Source: Argyresthia goedartella (Eukaryota; Arthropoda; Insecta; Lepidoptera; Argyresthiidae). Taken from it: DNA of 64,000 nt. Location: NCBI GenBank assembly GCA_949825045.1, contig OX463822.1, positions 501,001 through 565,000 of the forward strand, written 5' to 3'. Under the pieces are notes generated by a model, which had not been told where the DNA came from, searched no databases, and saw only the letters and a program-made list of their open reading frames with translations. The position numbers and the translations under genes were made by a program. This document shows positions 31,784 to 41,769 of this stretch, piece by piece; the stretch's first letter is position 1; each line of letters starts with the position of its first letter.

Positions 31784-33829
31784 TCATTCTTCTTCACCCT
31801 CAGACGAGTCGGATTCTGTATAATCTAAATTATTTCTAATTAAATTACAAGTAGGTGGCGAAATGGCCACTGAAGGCGGGATAATTAAGTCACAGACTTC
31901 AGGCATTAACTGTTCGGGTTTTTTTCTACGAACGTCTCTGAGTGAGTTGATTAAAGGGTCAGACGATGCCAAAAGAATGTGGATCAAGTCTGTATTCGTG
32001 GCAATACGTGACGTTTTGCGAGTATTATGCAGCCGTAAACGGCGTATGTCTTTGTTTCTCGCTTCTTGGGCTTCTTCGGAGAACTGCCCAATCGGAAGTA
32101 ACGAGGTCTTTATTACCTCAGTACTGTGCATAAGGATCTTATGCACAGTGGCAGGCATGAAGTACCACGAATACAGACTTAAGTAGAGTTTCCGCGTTTC
32201 CACACAAAGGTTTTCAAATTTAACCAAATCGATATCATAGCCAGATGATAATGTTTTTAATATTATATTAAACTTTTTAATGAGATTAGCATCTAACCCT
32301 AATCTAATCCCTGCACTCAGATCCGCGTTATCAAAAAATTGACGCGCGGTGTTTCCATCATTTGTATTTCCGAATCCTGGTTTTGGTTGGTCCACAATCA
32401 AACCTTCCATTTTGAACATTTTCTGTATTGCCTCTGCGCGGTTTTTTACACTTAACTTATCGTCTTCACCCCTGGCTTGCCATTTCTTGATGTCCAGACG
32501 ATAACTTATGTGCAACAAACACTCAAAACTGCGAATCCAGGCATGCAGAGTGGACAACCCAAAACCAAAGTTTCCTTGCTGACCATCATAAACTTTCACT
32601 TCATCATTCATCGTTTTAGGCGTGGCTTTACATATGTAACATGTTTGTGCTGAACGTGTGTCCGTTAACGCGTTACATACTTTGCCATCGACCATAGTTA
32701 AGATAAAATTGTGTTTCACATAAATTTGAACGTCTCCGACTGAAAAAAATATTGGAACCAACTGAGAAACCTCTTCCAGCACTTTGTTTGTTTCTATTTG
32801 TGTAAGCTCCGTTGATTCCTTTGAGAAGATGAATTTGATGGGTCTGCAGTACATAGTTGAAGATGGACGGGGGTTTTGCCAAATAATGAGGTCGCCATCA
32901 TACAACCTCAAAGGAACAAACGAATACACAAATAGGAACTCATCAGTGGCCTCGGAGTCCTCAAATTTCTGTTTGTAAGTGCTATGGCCAGAACTACCGT
33001 CACAACCCCACTTGTTTATCAACGTGAATGATGATCTAGGGAGCACACTCCTAATGACTACACTTTGTGCCATAAGCAATCTCTCCGTTGTCTTATCCAA
33101 AAGAGGTTGCAACTTACAATCGACACGCGTTTCCGTCACAGGAATGTGCTCCGCTGAAGGAAAAGAACTATTCATTGACTTACGCATGCTATGCCACGAT
33201 GGAAACGTGTTATGTCCCGCCTTCATTGACCACTTCCTCGCCGTCTTATAGGTATGACTATTCCCCTTGGAGTCTAAAGTAATAAGCCCAAGCTTCATTG
33301 GTAAACAACTGCCTACCATCAGGGCACGAAGTAGCTTTAGAGGTTTCACCATCACTTGCACGTTTTATTGCTTTTGCGATGCTTCTCTTCCCCTCCGCTC
33401 TGCTTGCGACCTCAGCAGCAGTCGCCAACTCCTCAGCAGTCCACTTGTTCACAGCTTCTTCAACACGCCATTTCTTCTTCTTGTGTGAAGCGTCTTCAAA
33501 GCTGCTTTTTGGCCTTCCCGGGGTGCGTTTCTCGGTGATTGATGAGCTGGACGCCTTTGGGCTGATCACATGAACCTTGAACTGAAAGTCAGCACCTTCT
33601 AACCAACTTTTATTGTTAGTTAAGAAACGATCTTGATGAGGTCCTGATGAGGCCCATTTTTCCTCTATCTTATTCGAATATGATGCGATTTTGAGGTGTG
33701 ACTCTTCGGTGATATTCGAGAGGTCAATCCTCGTAGACAAAAAGTCGAAAATCCGTGAATTCCGGTTTTCTTTATCGTGTTTCACCCATTCCTCGAAAAA
33801 GTCAATTTTCGAGACAGTGAGAACGTGTT
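31784..33829 (-). pseudogene. RAG1-core-like (Transib-superfamily) transposase, main exon, one frameshift
   Basis: Frames 33829-33258 and 33361-31784 (525 codons) join through a single shift near 33260-33300, at a run of G. In the 525-residue part the RAG1 core landmarks appear in order: CDGSSGHS with D121 (RAG1 D600 position), CRPIKF near 172, LTMVDGKV with D225 (RAG1 D708 position), the CYIC zinc pair C241/C244 (RAG1 C727/C730), NDGNTARQFF near 334-343 (RAG1 'MNGNFARKL'), VHKILMH with H407 and H412 (RAG1 H937/H942, same five-residue spacing), then EEAQEARNK with E433 (RAG1 E962). The C-terminus is acidic. The N-terminal part is Lys-rich with TPGRPKSS. Fits a DDE recombinase of the RAG1/Transib group; no RAG2-like ORF is seen nearby. 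TIRs not found. Confidence 0.75.
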
Positions 33830-34051
33830 CTGAAAAAAAAATAAAAATAAAAATGATGTACGGAGATCGCGCAATGAAATTTTATCTTAAATTAAAGCTA
33901 AGGGTTATGTCTAACTAATATAAAAAAATAGCCCGGGTACACGTGGATACAAAAAGATTACGCTTTTTTTCAGACTAAATTTTAGACAGTTAAAAAGGAC
34001 ACAAAACAGACATTTAGGAGAGGTTTGAATATGATAACATAATCTACATAC

Positions 34052-34106
34052 CTTCAGCAACAAAATCCATAGCACAACACTTTTGGTTTTTCACAAAATA
34101 ACTCAT
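34052..34106 (-). CDS. RAG1-like gene, predicted first exon
   Basis: From ATG at 34106 the frame reads MSYFVKNQKCCAMDFVAE plus one base, followed by the donor G|GTATGT. The main exon starts at 33829 after a long pyrimidine tract ending CAG. Joining gives phase 1/1 and the continuous reading FVAE-E-HVLTVSKIDFFEEWVKHDK. An in-frame stop lies upstream of the ATG. The intron would be 222 bp (33830-34051). Predicted from splice signals only. Confidence 0.5.
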
Positions 34107-34479
34107 GAGACCCTTTCGATCATGTAGCAAAATTGCAAGTGACGAGAATTAATCAAATACAAAATCTAAGACTCACCCTTTTACCTGTCATTACTTAATG
34201 ACATCCGTACTTTGAAACAAACAATTCTTGGAAATGTTCCCTCTGGGGTGTTGTTAATGACATGTGACCACTAATTCTTGGAAATTAGGAGGTGACTTTT
34301 GTCCAGCTAGCATGTTCTTGACGATTCAGTGTGCGAGGGGACAAATTCAATGCGTATAGGGAAATACGCTTGCCGTGATGTGCAGTTAACTGCAGTTGTA
34401 GCCTGATCTTCACTCCCATAAACCCACGCAATGTTATTGTATCCTTTCCTAAGTCCTCTTTTATCTCGGAAATTGTTTT
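34107..34479. other. Unassigned, upstream of the RAG1-like gene
   Basis: Contains a short direct duplication, 'aattcttggaaat', at about 34226 and 34270. No promoter motif or terminal repeat identified with confidence. Confidence 0.3.
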
Positions 34480-34790
34480 CGACAGTTACGGTGATTTCAA
34501 GATTGAGTGTGTGATTTCAAGATTTCAAGAAGAGTGATGTGAAAGCCCATGTCGACAAACTATGTAAAAAGTTCAATAGCTTTACTGATGCTCTGTAACT
34601 ATCAACGAAAGCAGCAGGCAGATAATCAGCCTTTCTGGCCTACCACGGATATGTAGCATCAGCATTACGCTATGGAATTGTGATATGGGGTAATTCGGTG
34701 GATATCAAAAGACTGTTCATCATACAAAAACGTTGCATTAGGACCATAATAATATGTGGTGTAAGCCCATATGAGTCATGAAGACCGTTA
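34480..34790 (+). pseudogene. LINE RT C-terminal fragment (plus)
   Basis: Near 34540-34770 the frame reads HVDKLCKKFNSFTDAL, then AFLAYHGYVASALRYGIVIW and GNSVDIKRLFIIQKRCIRTI, the 'YGxxxWGNS...IQK' block of CR1/Jockey-like LINEs. Interrupted by stops and cut off by the MITE at 34793. Confidence 0.65.
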
Positions 34791-34792
34791 CT

Positions 34793-35232
34793 TAATAGTA
34801 GTTTATGTAACTGCTACATAATGGAGGGCATTAATACTCGAGAGTAGGTTTATGAAACGAGCCGAAAGTCGAGAGTTTTAATGCCTAAACGAATAGTTAC
34901 ATACACTAGTTTATCTACACATATATCATAAGCTATCTTTGATGTGTTCAGAAACCGCATGTTTGACCGGCATTGTGGCATTGATTATTGCTCTGTAGTG
35001 TTTAGCTTGTTCTGTAGTACCAACATCACAGACAAGGCGGCACGGAGGCGGGCGTCGACGTTCAAAATTTGAACGTCATAGTTTGACAAATCTTTGTACA
35101 TTATGGTCATAATGTACAAATTTTCAGATAAGAAATGAGTTTTTACCAAATAGTTTTACATTATGCTGGTCTTAACGTGCAGTTTTTAGACGCAGTAAAG
35201 AGGGTTTATGATACGTGTGTAGATAAACAATT
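34793..35232 (+). mobile_element. MITE family M1, copy b
   Basis: Same ends and GC-rich core as copy a: 'gtttatgtaactgctacata' left, 'atgatacgtgtgtagata' right, 'ggcgggcgtcgacgttcaaa' in the middle. The subterminal 'gtttatctacacatatatca' (about 34909) is the inverse of the right end, giving an internal inverted repeat of about 30 bp. Confidence 0.7.
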
Positions 35233-35404
35233 AAATCTACTTACTCTGACTGCTATCTAGGTACATTAAAAAATAAGTACATTTGACTTAACATAAATTT
35301 GTTCACAAAATTGGCCATTGTAACTTCATTTAATACTGGATTTCCTAGTCACATAGTTCTTCCCCGAGCCAATACTGCATTGCACAAAAGGAACCGTTAC
35401 GCAA

Positions 35405-36235
35405 TGGCTGTAATTATATACAGTTGCATACACTACTTTATCTACACACATATCATTACCTAGTGCTCTAAAATCGGTTCAGAAGGCGTAGGGAAATGAC
35501 CTGCATTGCTTTGTACGCCTTTTCGTATTTGTCTTTTGATTTTTCGTGCAACAAGTTGTTCGTTGTAATTATGGCTGCATTAACGATATCTGGCGGAGTG
35601 TTTGTATCGATTTCGGAGTCACTTTCACTCATATCTATGTCGTAAATTATAACTTCAAAAAATCTACTTCTTTACTTCGTAAAACCAAACAACAAACAAA
35701 TAAACAAATGAAAACTGTCATGGCGGCATGGCGGTACCACCAAAGTCTGTAAAGCGGTTTGAATGTTTCGTGTCGGTAAAGAAGTGTCACCAACAAAACT
35801 GCTCAGTTGAAAGCGTCGCTAGCGTCTAAGTCACGCTAATGTCATTTCATACTGGGAGGGCATTAGTTTCGTGTTTTAGCCACCTGAACAGTTAAATTGG
35901 TGGCACTGTACAGACGTGAAGACAAATGTCAATTTTGGCGATTCGACAATCACAGATTAATCGATGCGTTAAAATAACATTTGTTTGTCTGTAAATTACT
36001 AATCCGCATCGACGTGTCGTAATGCAGGTCATTGCCCTATGGTTTCTGAGTCCATTTTACGAATGGCTTCTGATTGAACCGATTTTAGACCATTAATTAT
36101 AAGTGTGTAGATAAAGTAGTGTATGCAACTGTATATGATTAGGCCTTAAAACACTCGTGTGATGGTATTTTGGAACACGCTTCGCACGTCGGATAAAAAC
36201 ACACTCGTGATTTAAGGCCCCTTATTATACGACAG
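35405..36235. mobile_element. Longer M1-like non-autonomous element
   Basis: Left part 'cagttgcatacactacttta' plus 'tctacacac' (about 35420) is matched in reverse at 36102-36132. Further in, 'gggaaatgacctgcattg' (about 35492) is matched by 'aatgcaggtcattgccct' (about 36020), so the inverted repeat runs for about 100 bp. The interior is unrelated to M1 and has only a 68-codon ORF. The end 'aggccttaaaacactcg..cgtgatttaaggcc' is laid out like the M1 tail. Confidence 0.6.
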
Positions 36236-36605
36236 CATAAACTACTATTATCTAAACACGTATCATAATCCCTCTTTACTGCGTCCAAAAACCGCTCGTT
36301 ACGATCAGCATAATGTTAAACTACTTTTTAAAAACTCATTTCTTATTTGAATATTGAACATTATGACCATAATATGTATTTTTTTTACATATTATGACAT
36401 TCAAATTTCGAACGCCGACGCCCGCCTGCGTGCCGCCCCTACTTTGTCTATGAAGTTGGTACTACAGAACAAGCTAAACATCTCAATGCCACAATGCCGG
36501 TCAGACATGCGGTTCCTGAACACATCAAAGAGAGCTTATGATATGTGTGTAGATAAACTAGTGTATGTAACTGTACATAATTAGGCATTATGTATCAGTC
36601 ACATA
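36236..36605 (-). mobile_element. MITE family M1, copy c
   Basis: Begins 'tatctaaacacgtatcataa' directly after the previous element's 'cataaactactat' and ends 'agcagtcacataaactac'-like text at about 36600. Core blocks as in other M1 copies ('gaacgccgacgcccgcctgc', 'aatgccggtcagacatgcgg'). Confidence 0.7.
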
Positions 36606-36624
36606 AACTACTATTAAGAACCTT

Positions 36625-36755
36625 TAAATATTTAAAAGTTTCACACTTATAGCCACCATAAATGAATCTTTGGATCTTTGATCCTCGACTTGAGGTAACT
36701 TCGACGAATCACAGAGCTTGAAAGAGGATCTAAATCCATCGCGGCGACCTGCAGA
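36625..36755 (+). repeat. Host repeat of M1 insertions (copy near exon 2)
   Basis: 'cacacttatagccaccataa', 'gatcctcgacttgaggtaac' and 'cacagagcttgaaagaggat' are repeated almost exactly at 40810-40900. In both places an M1 copy lies at its left, so M1 landed twice in members of one repeat. Confidence 0.6.
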
Positions 36756-36949
36756 GGGCATCGCATAAGTTTTTAAGGCGTTGCAGCCTAGGTCTTAACT
36801 TTAGCGTAGATATCAGAGGCGCTGTTTTAGTTCTTGTCGACTTCTAATTAAACAACGTACGGTGGTGCCACCTCAACACCTAAAGTGACATCTATGCCTC
36901 TAAATGAGTTAAACCGGTTGTCTTTATCCATGTGATGGTTTGTTTCCAG

Positions 36950-37193
36950 TTGGAGCCGGGCGCGAGCAAGGAGGTGCTCGGCATCACGGTGGGCATGAAC
37001 CCGCTGGGCCAGCTGCTGTGCTCCCCGCTGCTGGGCTTGTGGGCGAACCGCGCAGCCTCGCCGCGTGCGCCCATGCTCGCCACGCTGCTTCTGTTTGTGG
37101 TTGCGAGTGTTCTTTATGCTGAACTGCACATGCTGCGCCCGTACGCGAGGTACTGGATGCTGCTCACGAGGTTCCTGGTGGGAGTCAGCTCAG
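36950..37193 (+). CDS. MFSD8: MFSD8 exon 2
   Basis: 244 nt, phase 0 to phase 1. Acceptor TTTCCAG|TTGGAG and donor TCAG|GTGATC. Encodes LEPGASKEVLGITVGMNPLG, helix 2 with LLGLWANR (MFS loop 2-3, human 'FGLWSNYR'), helix 3, and helix 4 with YWMLLTRFLVGVSSA. The last codon is completed by exon 3 (G|CG, Ala). Confidence 0.88.
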
Positions 37194-37861
37194 GTGATCA
37201 CTTCCTCCGCATTAGTACCGTCTATGAAAAAAATCTTCCAGGTTTTTGTCGAGGATGACCTGGTATTTGAGCAGTATCGGGCTTCCGAAGTTATTACGCA
37301 TAATGCATAACGCATAATACCAAATCCATGGCTATTTACTCTCATGGATATCCGCAATGGAATTGATGCAGAGGACCTCCGCCGACTAGGTATGTCTAAG
37401 CCATAACTTAACCCACGAATGATCTACCGCTACAGAACGTGTTCAATGAGGAGTTGTGACCTCGCTGCATGCTAACAATTTAGTTACGAATGAAAACTAA
37501 AATCCTCTATCCGGTCGATTCGAAACGCGAGCTCATTTATATCTACGTAGGTAACTACATATTTACCGATACTAATCTGGGCTGTTTCTGCTGCTCACAA
37601 TAGATAGAGACAAGTGTAAACTAAATTATGCTACTAACATGCAGAGTTCCGTACTTGTTGCTATTGTGTGCACGAAACAGTGTATAACTACTCGTAAAGT
37701 TGCTTATCTATACGCAATTCAAGACGTCATGACAACTTATCTGTCCTCCAGAAATACAACCGGTATCAAACAAGTATAAAAAGCGAAAAGATAAAATGCA
37801 TTTGTCTATTTTGTAGGTAGACAATAGGTAATGGGAAAAGCGTTTTAGCAATCCAATTCAA
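37194..37861. other. MFSD8 intron 2, proximal unassigned
   Basis: Nothing recognised apart from a short 'cgcataatgcataacgcata' repetition near 37298-37318. Confidence 0.35.
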
Positions 37862-38127
37862 ATTCAAAATTTTATTTATTTGCTGTAAAAATTTACATGT
37901 TGAGAATCATTATTAATAATAATAATGCCTTGAACACTTTTTACACACATTACTAGGGGTACTATACAACGATACACGTACTTATATAGATAAATATTAT
38001 ACTTAGATAGATAAACAACCATGACTAGGATACAAACATCGGTTCTCAGCAAACAAATATTTGCCCCCACCGGGACTCGAACCCGGGACCCTTGGCTTCG
38101 TAGGTAGGGTCACTTCGGGCCATTCGG
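37862..38127 (-). mobile_element. SINE (tRNA-headed), minus copy of a head-to-head pair
   Basis: On the - strand: tRNA-like head with B box 'cgggttcgagtcccggtggg', then 'gcaaatatttgtttg', 'ctagtcatggttgtttatct' and an AT-rich tail ending in poly-T on + at 37872. The head faces the + copy that starts at about 38170. Confidence 0.8.
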
Positions 38128-38169
38128 ATCGTCAACATTGAGTAACTATTTGATGCCAGATTATTTGAT

Positions 38170-38435
38170 GCCAGATATTTGACCACCCGAATGGCCAAGC
38201 CGGCAGTGACCCTGCCTACGAAGCCAAGGATCTTGGGTTCGAGTCCCGGTGGGGGCAAATATTTGTTTGATGAGAACTTATGTTTGAACCCTAGTCATGG
38301 TTGTTTATCTATCTAAGTATAATATTTATCAATATAAGTATGTGTATTGTTGTCTAGTACCCAAGATATAGGGAATCCTAGTTTGGGGCTAGATCAATGT
38401 GTGTAAATTGTGTCCAAGGTATTATTATTGTTATT
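38170..38435 (+). mobile_element. SINE (tRNA-headed), plus copy of a head-to-head pair
   Basis: The most complete head in the window: 'cgaatggccaagccggcagt' (A-box region), 'gaccctgcctacgaagccaa' and 'gggttcgagtcccggtgggg' (B box), then the family body and a (att)n end at about 38425. The two copies form an inverted pair around a 45-bp centre. Confidence 0.8.
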
Positions 38436-38579
38436 AGATAAGGAGGCAAACGAGGTCAGTTAACTTACTTTGATGAGCAAGCAGTATTATCTCGTAAACA
38501 GACTCACCCAGGCCTTAATTTAGCAAATAACTCGAAAACCAACAGTACTAAAATTCCCAAAAATATCGGTCGTATACGA

Positions 38580-39075
38580 TACTCGGCCACTGACAAATCT
38601 TTATTTGTGGTCCATATATCTCGTGTAGAAACAGATGACCAATCCGGAACCAATATCCACCCGGTTAAGTTTGGCATGTTCTTACAAAGAAATAAAATTC
38701 AAGAGATCAAAAACGTCGATTTCAGAAGGGTTGGAAGAAACACAGTAGAATTCTACATGTTGTGCAATGCGCTGATTGCAAGTAGATATTCTGCATCAAT
38801 CCCGGTGCATATTGCAATATCACACGCATGGGACTCATCAAAGACATTCCATCAGAATGGTCGGAGGAGAAGGTAATTAAAAATATTGACGTCCCTAATG
38901 GATGTGGAAAAATTCTGAAAACTTCTTCGGATTAACCGTAACATTGAAACGGAAGACAAAATTGAATGGAAGGCAACTCAATAAGTCATCGCTACATTTG
39001 ATGGTCAGTTGTTTCCCAAAAGAGTCAATGGATCTCTAAACCATTCTTCAATGGAACGCGACAAGAGTCAATAAT
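38580..39075 (+). pseudogene. LINE-C ORF1 (gag-like) remnant
   Basis: SLFVVHISRVETDDQSGTNI, HPVKFGMFLQRNKIQEIKNV and DFRRVGRNTVEF, then in other frames MGLIKDIPSEWSEEKVIKNI and a basic stretch. This is the order seen in ORF1 proteins of Jockey/I-like insect LINEs upstream of their zinc knuckles. Several frameshifts after 38840; zinc knuckles not found. Confidence 0.55.
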
Positions 39076-39112
39076 AAAAAAACGATGTTATATATTGTCA
39101 CATCTTTCAAAC

Positions 39113-39190
39113 TTGTATTCCGCGGGATCGAACCGCGTTCAGCCTCGACTACGCTATCTGGTCGTGGGTTCGGTATTGTGTTCCTACCTA
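39113..39190 (-). repeat. tRNA-like head (SINE or tRNA pseudogene)
   Basis: On the - strand 'gcggttcgatcccgcgg' gives a T-arm with a CGCGG/CCGCG stem and a perfect B box, preceded by 'tagcgtagtcgaggctga' as A-box-like text. No cloverleaf could be completed, so a functional tRNA is not claimed. The 400 bp that follow to about 39540 are unassigned and GC-richer than average. Confidence 0.45.
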
Positions 39191-39589
39191 CGAGAGGGTT
39201 CTGTAGGCTCAGCTAGCAAGGAAAGAAGGATTACTTAGGGTTGAGAGTTATATTCATGAAGACCTAGCGTACAGTAGAGCTAAGGCGCCTCACGGCCCAA
39301 CCTACCTAACCTGGAGACATAAATACCGGTTTCGCTTTTCGAAGGCTTGGGCATCTATCCGGCATAGAGACGAATATATACGACCTGGACGGTGGGCGTG
39401 AGATGTAGCTTCAACGGGCAGTCATGGCGGGTCCACCACTCGGGAAGCAGCTTCTGCGGCTAAAGGCTCATGGAACGTCTGGAAGGAATCGGTCCACCAC
39501 TTGTGTACTCTTCTGATGGCCGGGCCCAAATTGCAGGCCTTTGTCCCCTTGTACCGGGAGCGAGAATGCGCGACGACCGTCTCAACTTG

Positions 39590-40075
39590 AGACCAATATT
39601 TATTTAATAATTATAAGCCTTTTGTCTTTGTCATCACGGAAACTTAACTTGAACCAGGTTCCCGCTTTAATATACGTGGATATAGTACATTCCGTGATGA
39701 CAGACAAGATGGCTGGCGCGGCTCTGCCCTTTTTGTAAATAATGTGTTGAACAGATCCCTATCACCCCCCATTGTGAGGAGATTAATGTCGTTGGAGTTA
39801 AAGTCCAAGACATCTCTATATTATCTATATATACTCATTCATTCTTCCTTTTTCCATTCTTTTCTTCCTGACCTAGAAAATATTATCTCTGTCCTATCTT
39901 CCTCATTGCTAATCTTAGGTGACTTTGATGGTCACCACACTTCATGGGATTCCACCCGCAATGATAGCTTTGGAAATGCTTTATCAAATCTGCTCAATGA
40001 TCTTAACCTATGCATTCTGATCTGTCAAGGATGGTTGTGCCACCCGTTTGACCACCCCAACTCAGAATAAAAGTT
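39590..40075 (+). pseudogene. LINE-C APE endonuclease fragment
   Basis: Frames around 39590-40075 give DGWRGSALFVNN, then SSSLLILGDFDGHHTSWDST and DSFGNALSNLLNDLNLCI. LGDFDGHHTSW corresponds to the GDFNxHHxxW motif of Jockey-like endonucleases. Stops and shifts are frequent. The element is then interrupted by the SINE at 40115. Confidence 0.6.
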
Positions 40076-40114
40076 GTGTGGACCTTTCTCTATGCTCCCC
40101 AGATATACCTAATA

Positions 40115-40352
40115 CTTAATAATACTTTGGACACTATTTACACATTGATCTAGCCCCAAACTAGGATTCCCTATATCTTGGGTACTAGACAACGATACAC
40201 ATACTTATATAGATAAACAACCATGACTAGGGTACAAACATCCGTTCTCATCAAACAAATACTTGCCCCCACTCGAACTCGATCCAGATCCGTCGCGGCG
40301 CCCTTGGCTTCGTAGGCACGGTCACTGCCGACTCGGCCATTCAGGTCGTCAT
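40115..40352 (-). mobile_element. SINE (same family), minus copy in LINE-C
   Basis: Reverse of the family: 'actttggacactatttacac', 'aactaggattccctatatct' and 'ctagacaacgatacac' to the head 'cccttggcttcgtaggcacg' and 'gactcggccattcaggtcgt'. The B box is altered (cccccactcgaactcgatcc). Confidence 0.75.
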
Positions 40353-40382
40353 ATTATTATGTTAATAATTAGCATGCCCAGC

Positions 40383-40825
40383 GGTGGCTATAAGTGTGAC
40401 ACTGTTAAATATTTTAAGAACCTTTAAATATTTTATCTACACACGTATCATAAACCCTCTTTACTGCGTACAAAAACCGCATGTTACGATCAGCATAATG
40501 TTAAACTACTTGGTAAAAACTCATTTCTTATCTGAAAAATTACACATTATGACCATAATGTGTAATTTTTCTACATATTATGACATTCAAATTTCGAACG
40601 CCGACGCCCGCCCGCGTGCCGCCCCTAGTGTGTCTGTGAAGTTGGTACTACAGAACAAGCTGAACAACTGCAGAGCCACAATGCCGGTCCAACATGCGGT
40701 TCCTGAACACATCAAAGAGAGCTTATGGTATGTGTGTAGATAAACTAGTGTATGTAACTGTACATAATTAGGCATTATGTAGCAGTCACATAAACTACTA
40801 TAACAGTGTCACACTTATAGCCACC
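40383..40825. repeat. 25-bp perfect inverted repeat around MITE M1 copy d
   Basis: GGTGGCTATAAGTGTGACAC and five more bases (40383-40407) match 40801-40825 exactly in reverse. The M1 copy d (about 40430-40800, minus orientation) fills the space. Comparison with 36605-36650 suggests the arms were once a hairpin with an 'aagaacctttaaatatt' centre into which M1 inserted. Confidence 0.7.
40430..40800 (-). mobile_element. MITE family M1, copy d
   Basis: Begins 'tatctacacacgtatcataa' and ends 'gcagtcacataaactactat'. Contains the palindromic 'acacattatgaccataatgt' centre and the 'cgaacgccgacgcccgcccg' block. Confidence 0.75.
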
Positions 40826-40970
40826 ATAAATGAATCTTTGGATCTTTGATCCTCGACTTGAGGTAACTTCGACGAATCACAGAGCTTGAAAGAGGATCCA
40901 AATCCATCGCGGCGCCCTTGGCTTCATAGGCAGGGTCACTGCCGACTCGGCCATTCGGGTTGTCTATATA
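40806..40970 (+). repeat. Second copy of the M1 host repeat joined to a SINE-head fragment
   Basis: 40806-40910 matches 36640-36755. From about 40905 it runs into 'gcgcccttggcttcataggc' and 'gccgactcggccattcgggt', the reverse of the SINE tRNA-like head. The same junction wording (atcc(a)gatcc/atccaaatcc then gtcgcggcg) is in the SINE at 40290. Confidence 0.5.
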
Positions 40971-40971
40971 T

Positions 40972-41410
40972 GGGTTATGGCATCACTGTTGCACTGGCAC
41001 AGGTTGGGTCTCACCCACAGCAGCGATCATTTCCCATTAAAAATATATTTACCGCAATCTTCAATCCCACATAAGGACTCTATCCCATTACTTAAATATG
41101 GTACATCTGAAGCCAATTGCGATAAGTACTCAGAAAAGCTGTGTCTACAAATGGGTTGTCTTCCTAATTTTTGTGAGGATATTGCGAAATATTGCTACGA
41201 CCAATTTGCACAAGCTATTTCATCAGCTGCGGATGAAACACCTTCTCAAAAATTCTGCTTCTGAGCAAATTTCCTCTCCTCCATGGTGGGGCAAGGAATG
41301 CACGGCGGACATCATCATAGCTCGGAACAATGCAGAACTAGTAGAACCTCATAAACTACCGCAAATTAGTCGCCAAGTCTAGGCGTGTGTTTAGAAAGCA
41401 AAAGTTTGGG
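40972..41410 (+). pseudogene. LINE-C endonuclease end and linker
   Basis: SDHFPLKIYLPQ (the SDHFP motif ending APE endonucleases), then LLKYGTSEANCDKYSEKLC and, after a frameshift, ISSPPWWGKECTADIIIARN, the 'PWW..EC' linker motif of Jockey-like LINEs. It continues the endonuclease at 39590-40075 with SINE and MITE insertions in between. Confidence 0.6.
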
Positions 41411-41769
41411 GGTTGAAGATGATTTTGTACTTCCGTATCACCGACCAGTCCACCTTCTCTAATTTGGCGCCAGATAAAAAGGTTTTCTCAAAAATAGTAT
41501 GAAATGTTCCCATAAAATCTGTGAAGATAGTGTCCGAAAGTGACTCATCCTGGATATTTTTAGAAGTGTCCAGTAAGTAAGTAAGAAATCCCATTACATG
41601 TCATAATATTAAAAAAAAACTACAAAAGTGTCCAGTAAGTAAGTATGAAATCCCATTACATATCATAATATTTAAATATAGAATATTTTTTTTTCTGCAA
41701 AGATAAACTAAGGAGGTTATTGTTAGTTAATGACCTTTACTAAAAAGGAGGTACCATAGAGGTTGACGT
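41411..41769. repeat. Unassigned sequence with a 55-bp tandem duplication
   Basis: 'gtgtccagtaagtaagtaag' (41568) and 'gtgtccagtaagtaagtatg' (41627) start two copies of about 60 bp. A - strand ORF at 41391-41594 has no recognised family. Confidence 0.5.

Noticed and set aside
31863..33573. + strand ORFs of 60-107 codons opposite the RAG1-like gene
   Set aside because: Antisense to the supported transposase frame; no domain of their own.
31400..34480. Terminal inverted repeats of CACAGTG/CACWATG type around the RAG1-like gene
   Set aside because: Scanned by eye on both sides without finding a convincing matched pair; a computed search is needed before claiming ends.
38040..38260. tRNA genes (B boxes ggttcgagtccc)
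   Set aside because: No complete cloverleaf; the same head with the same downstream body recurs at several places, so they are SINEs.
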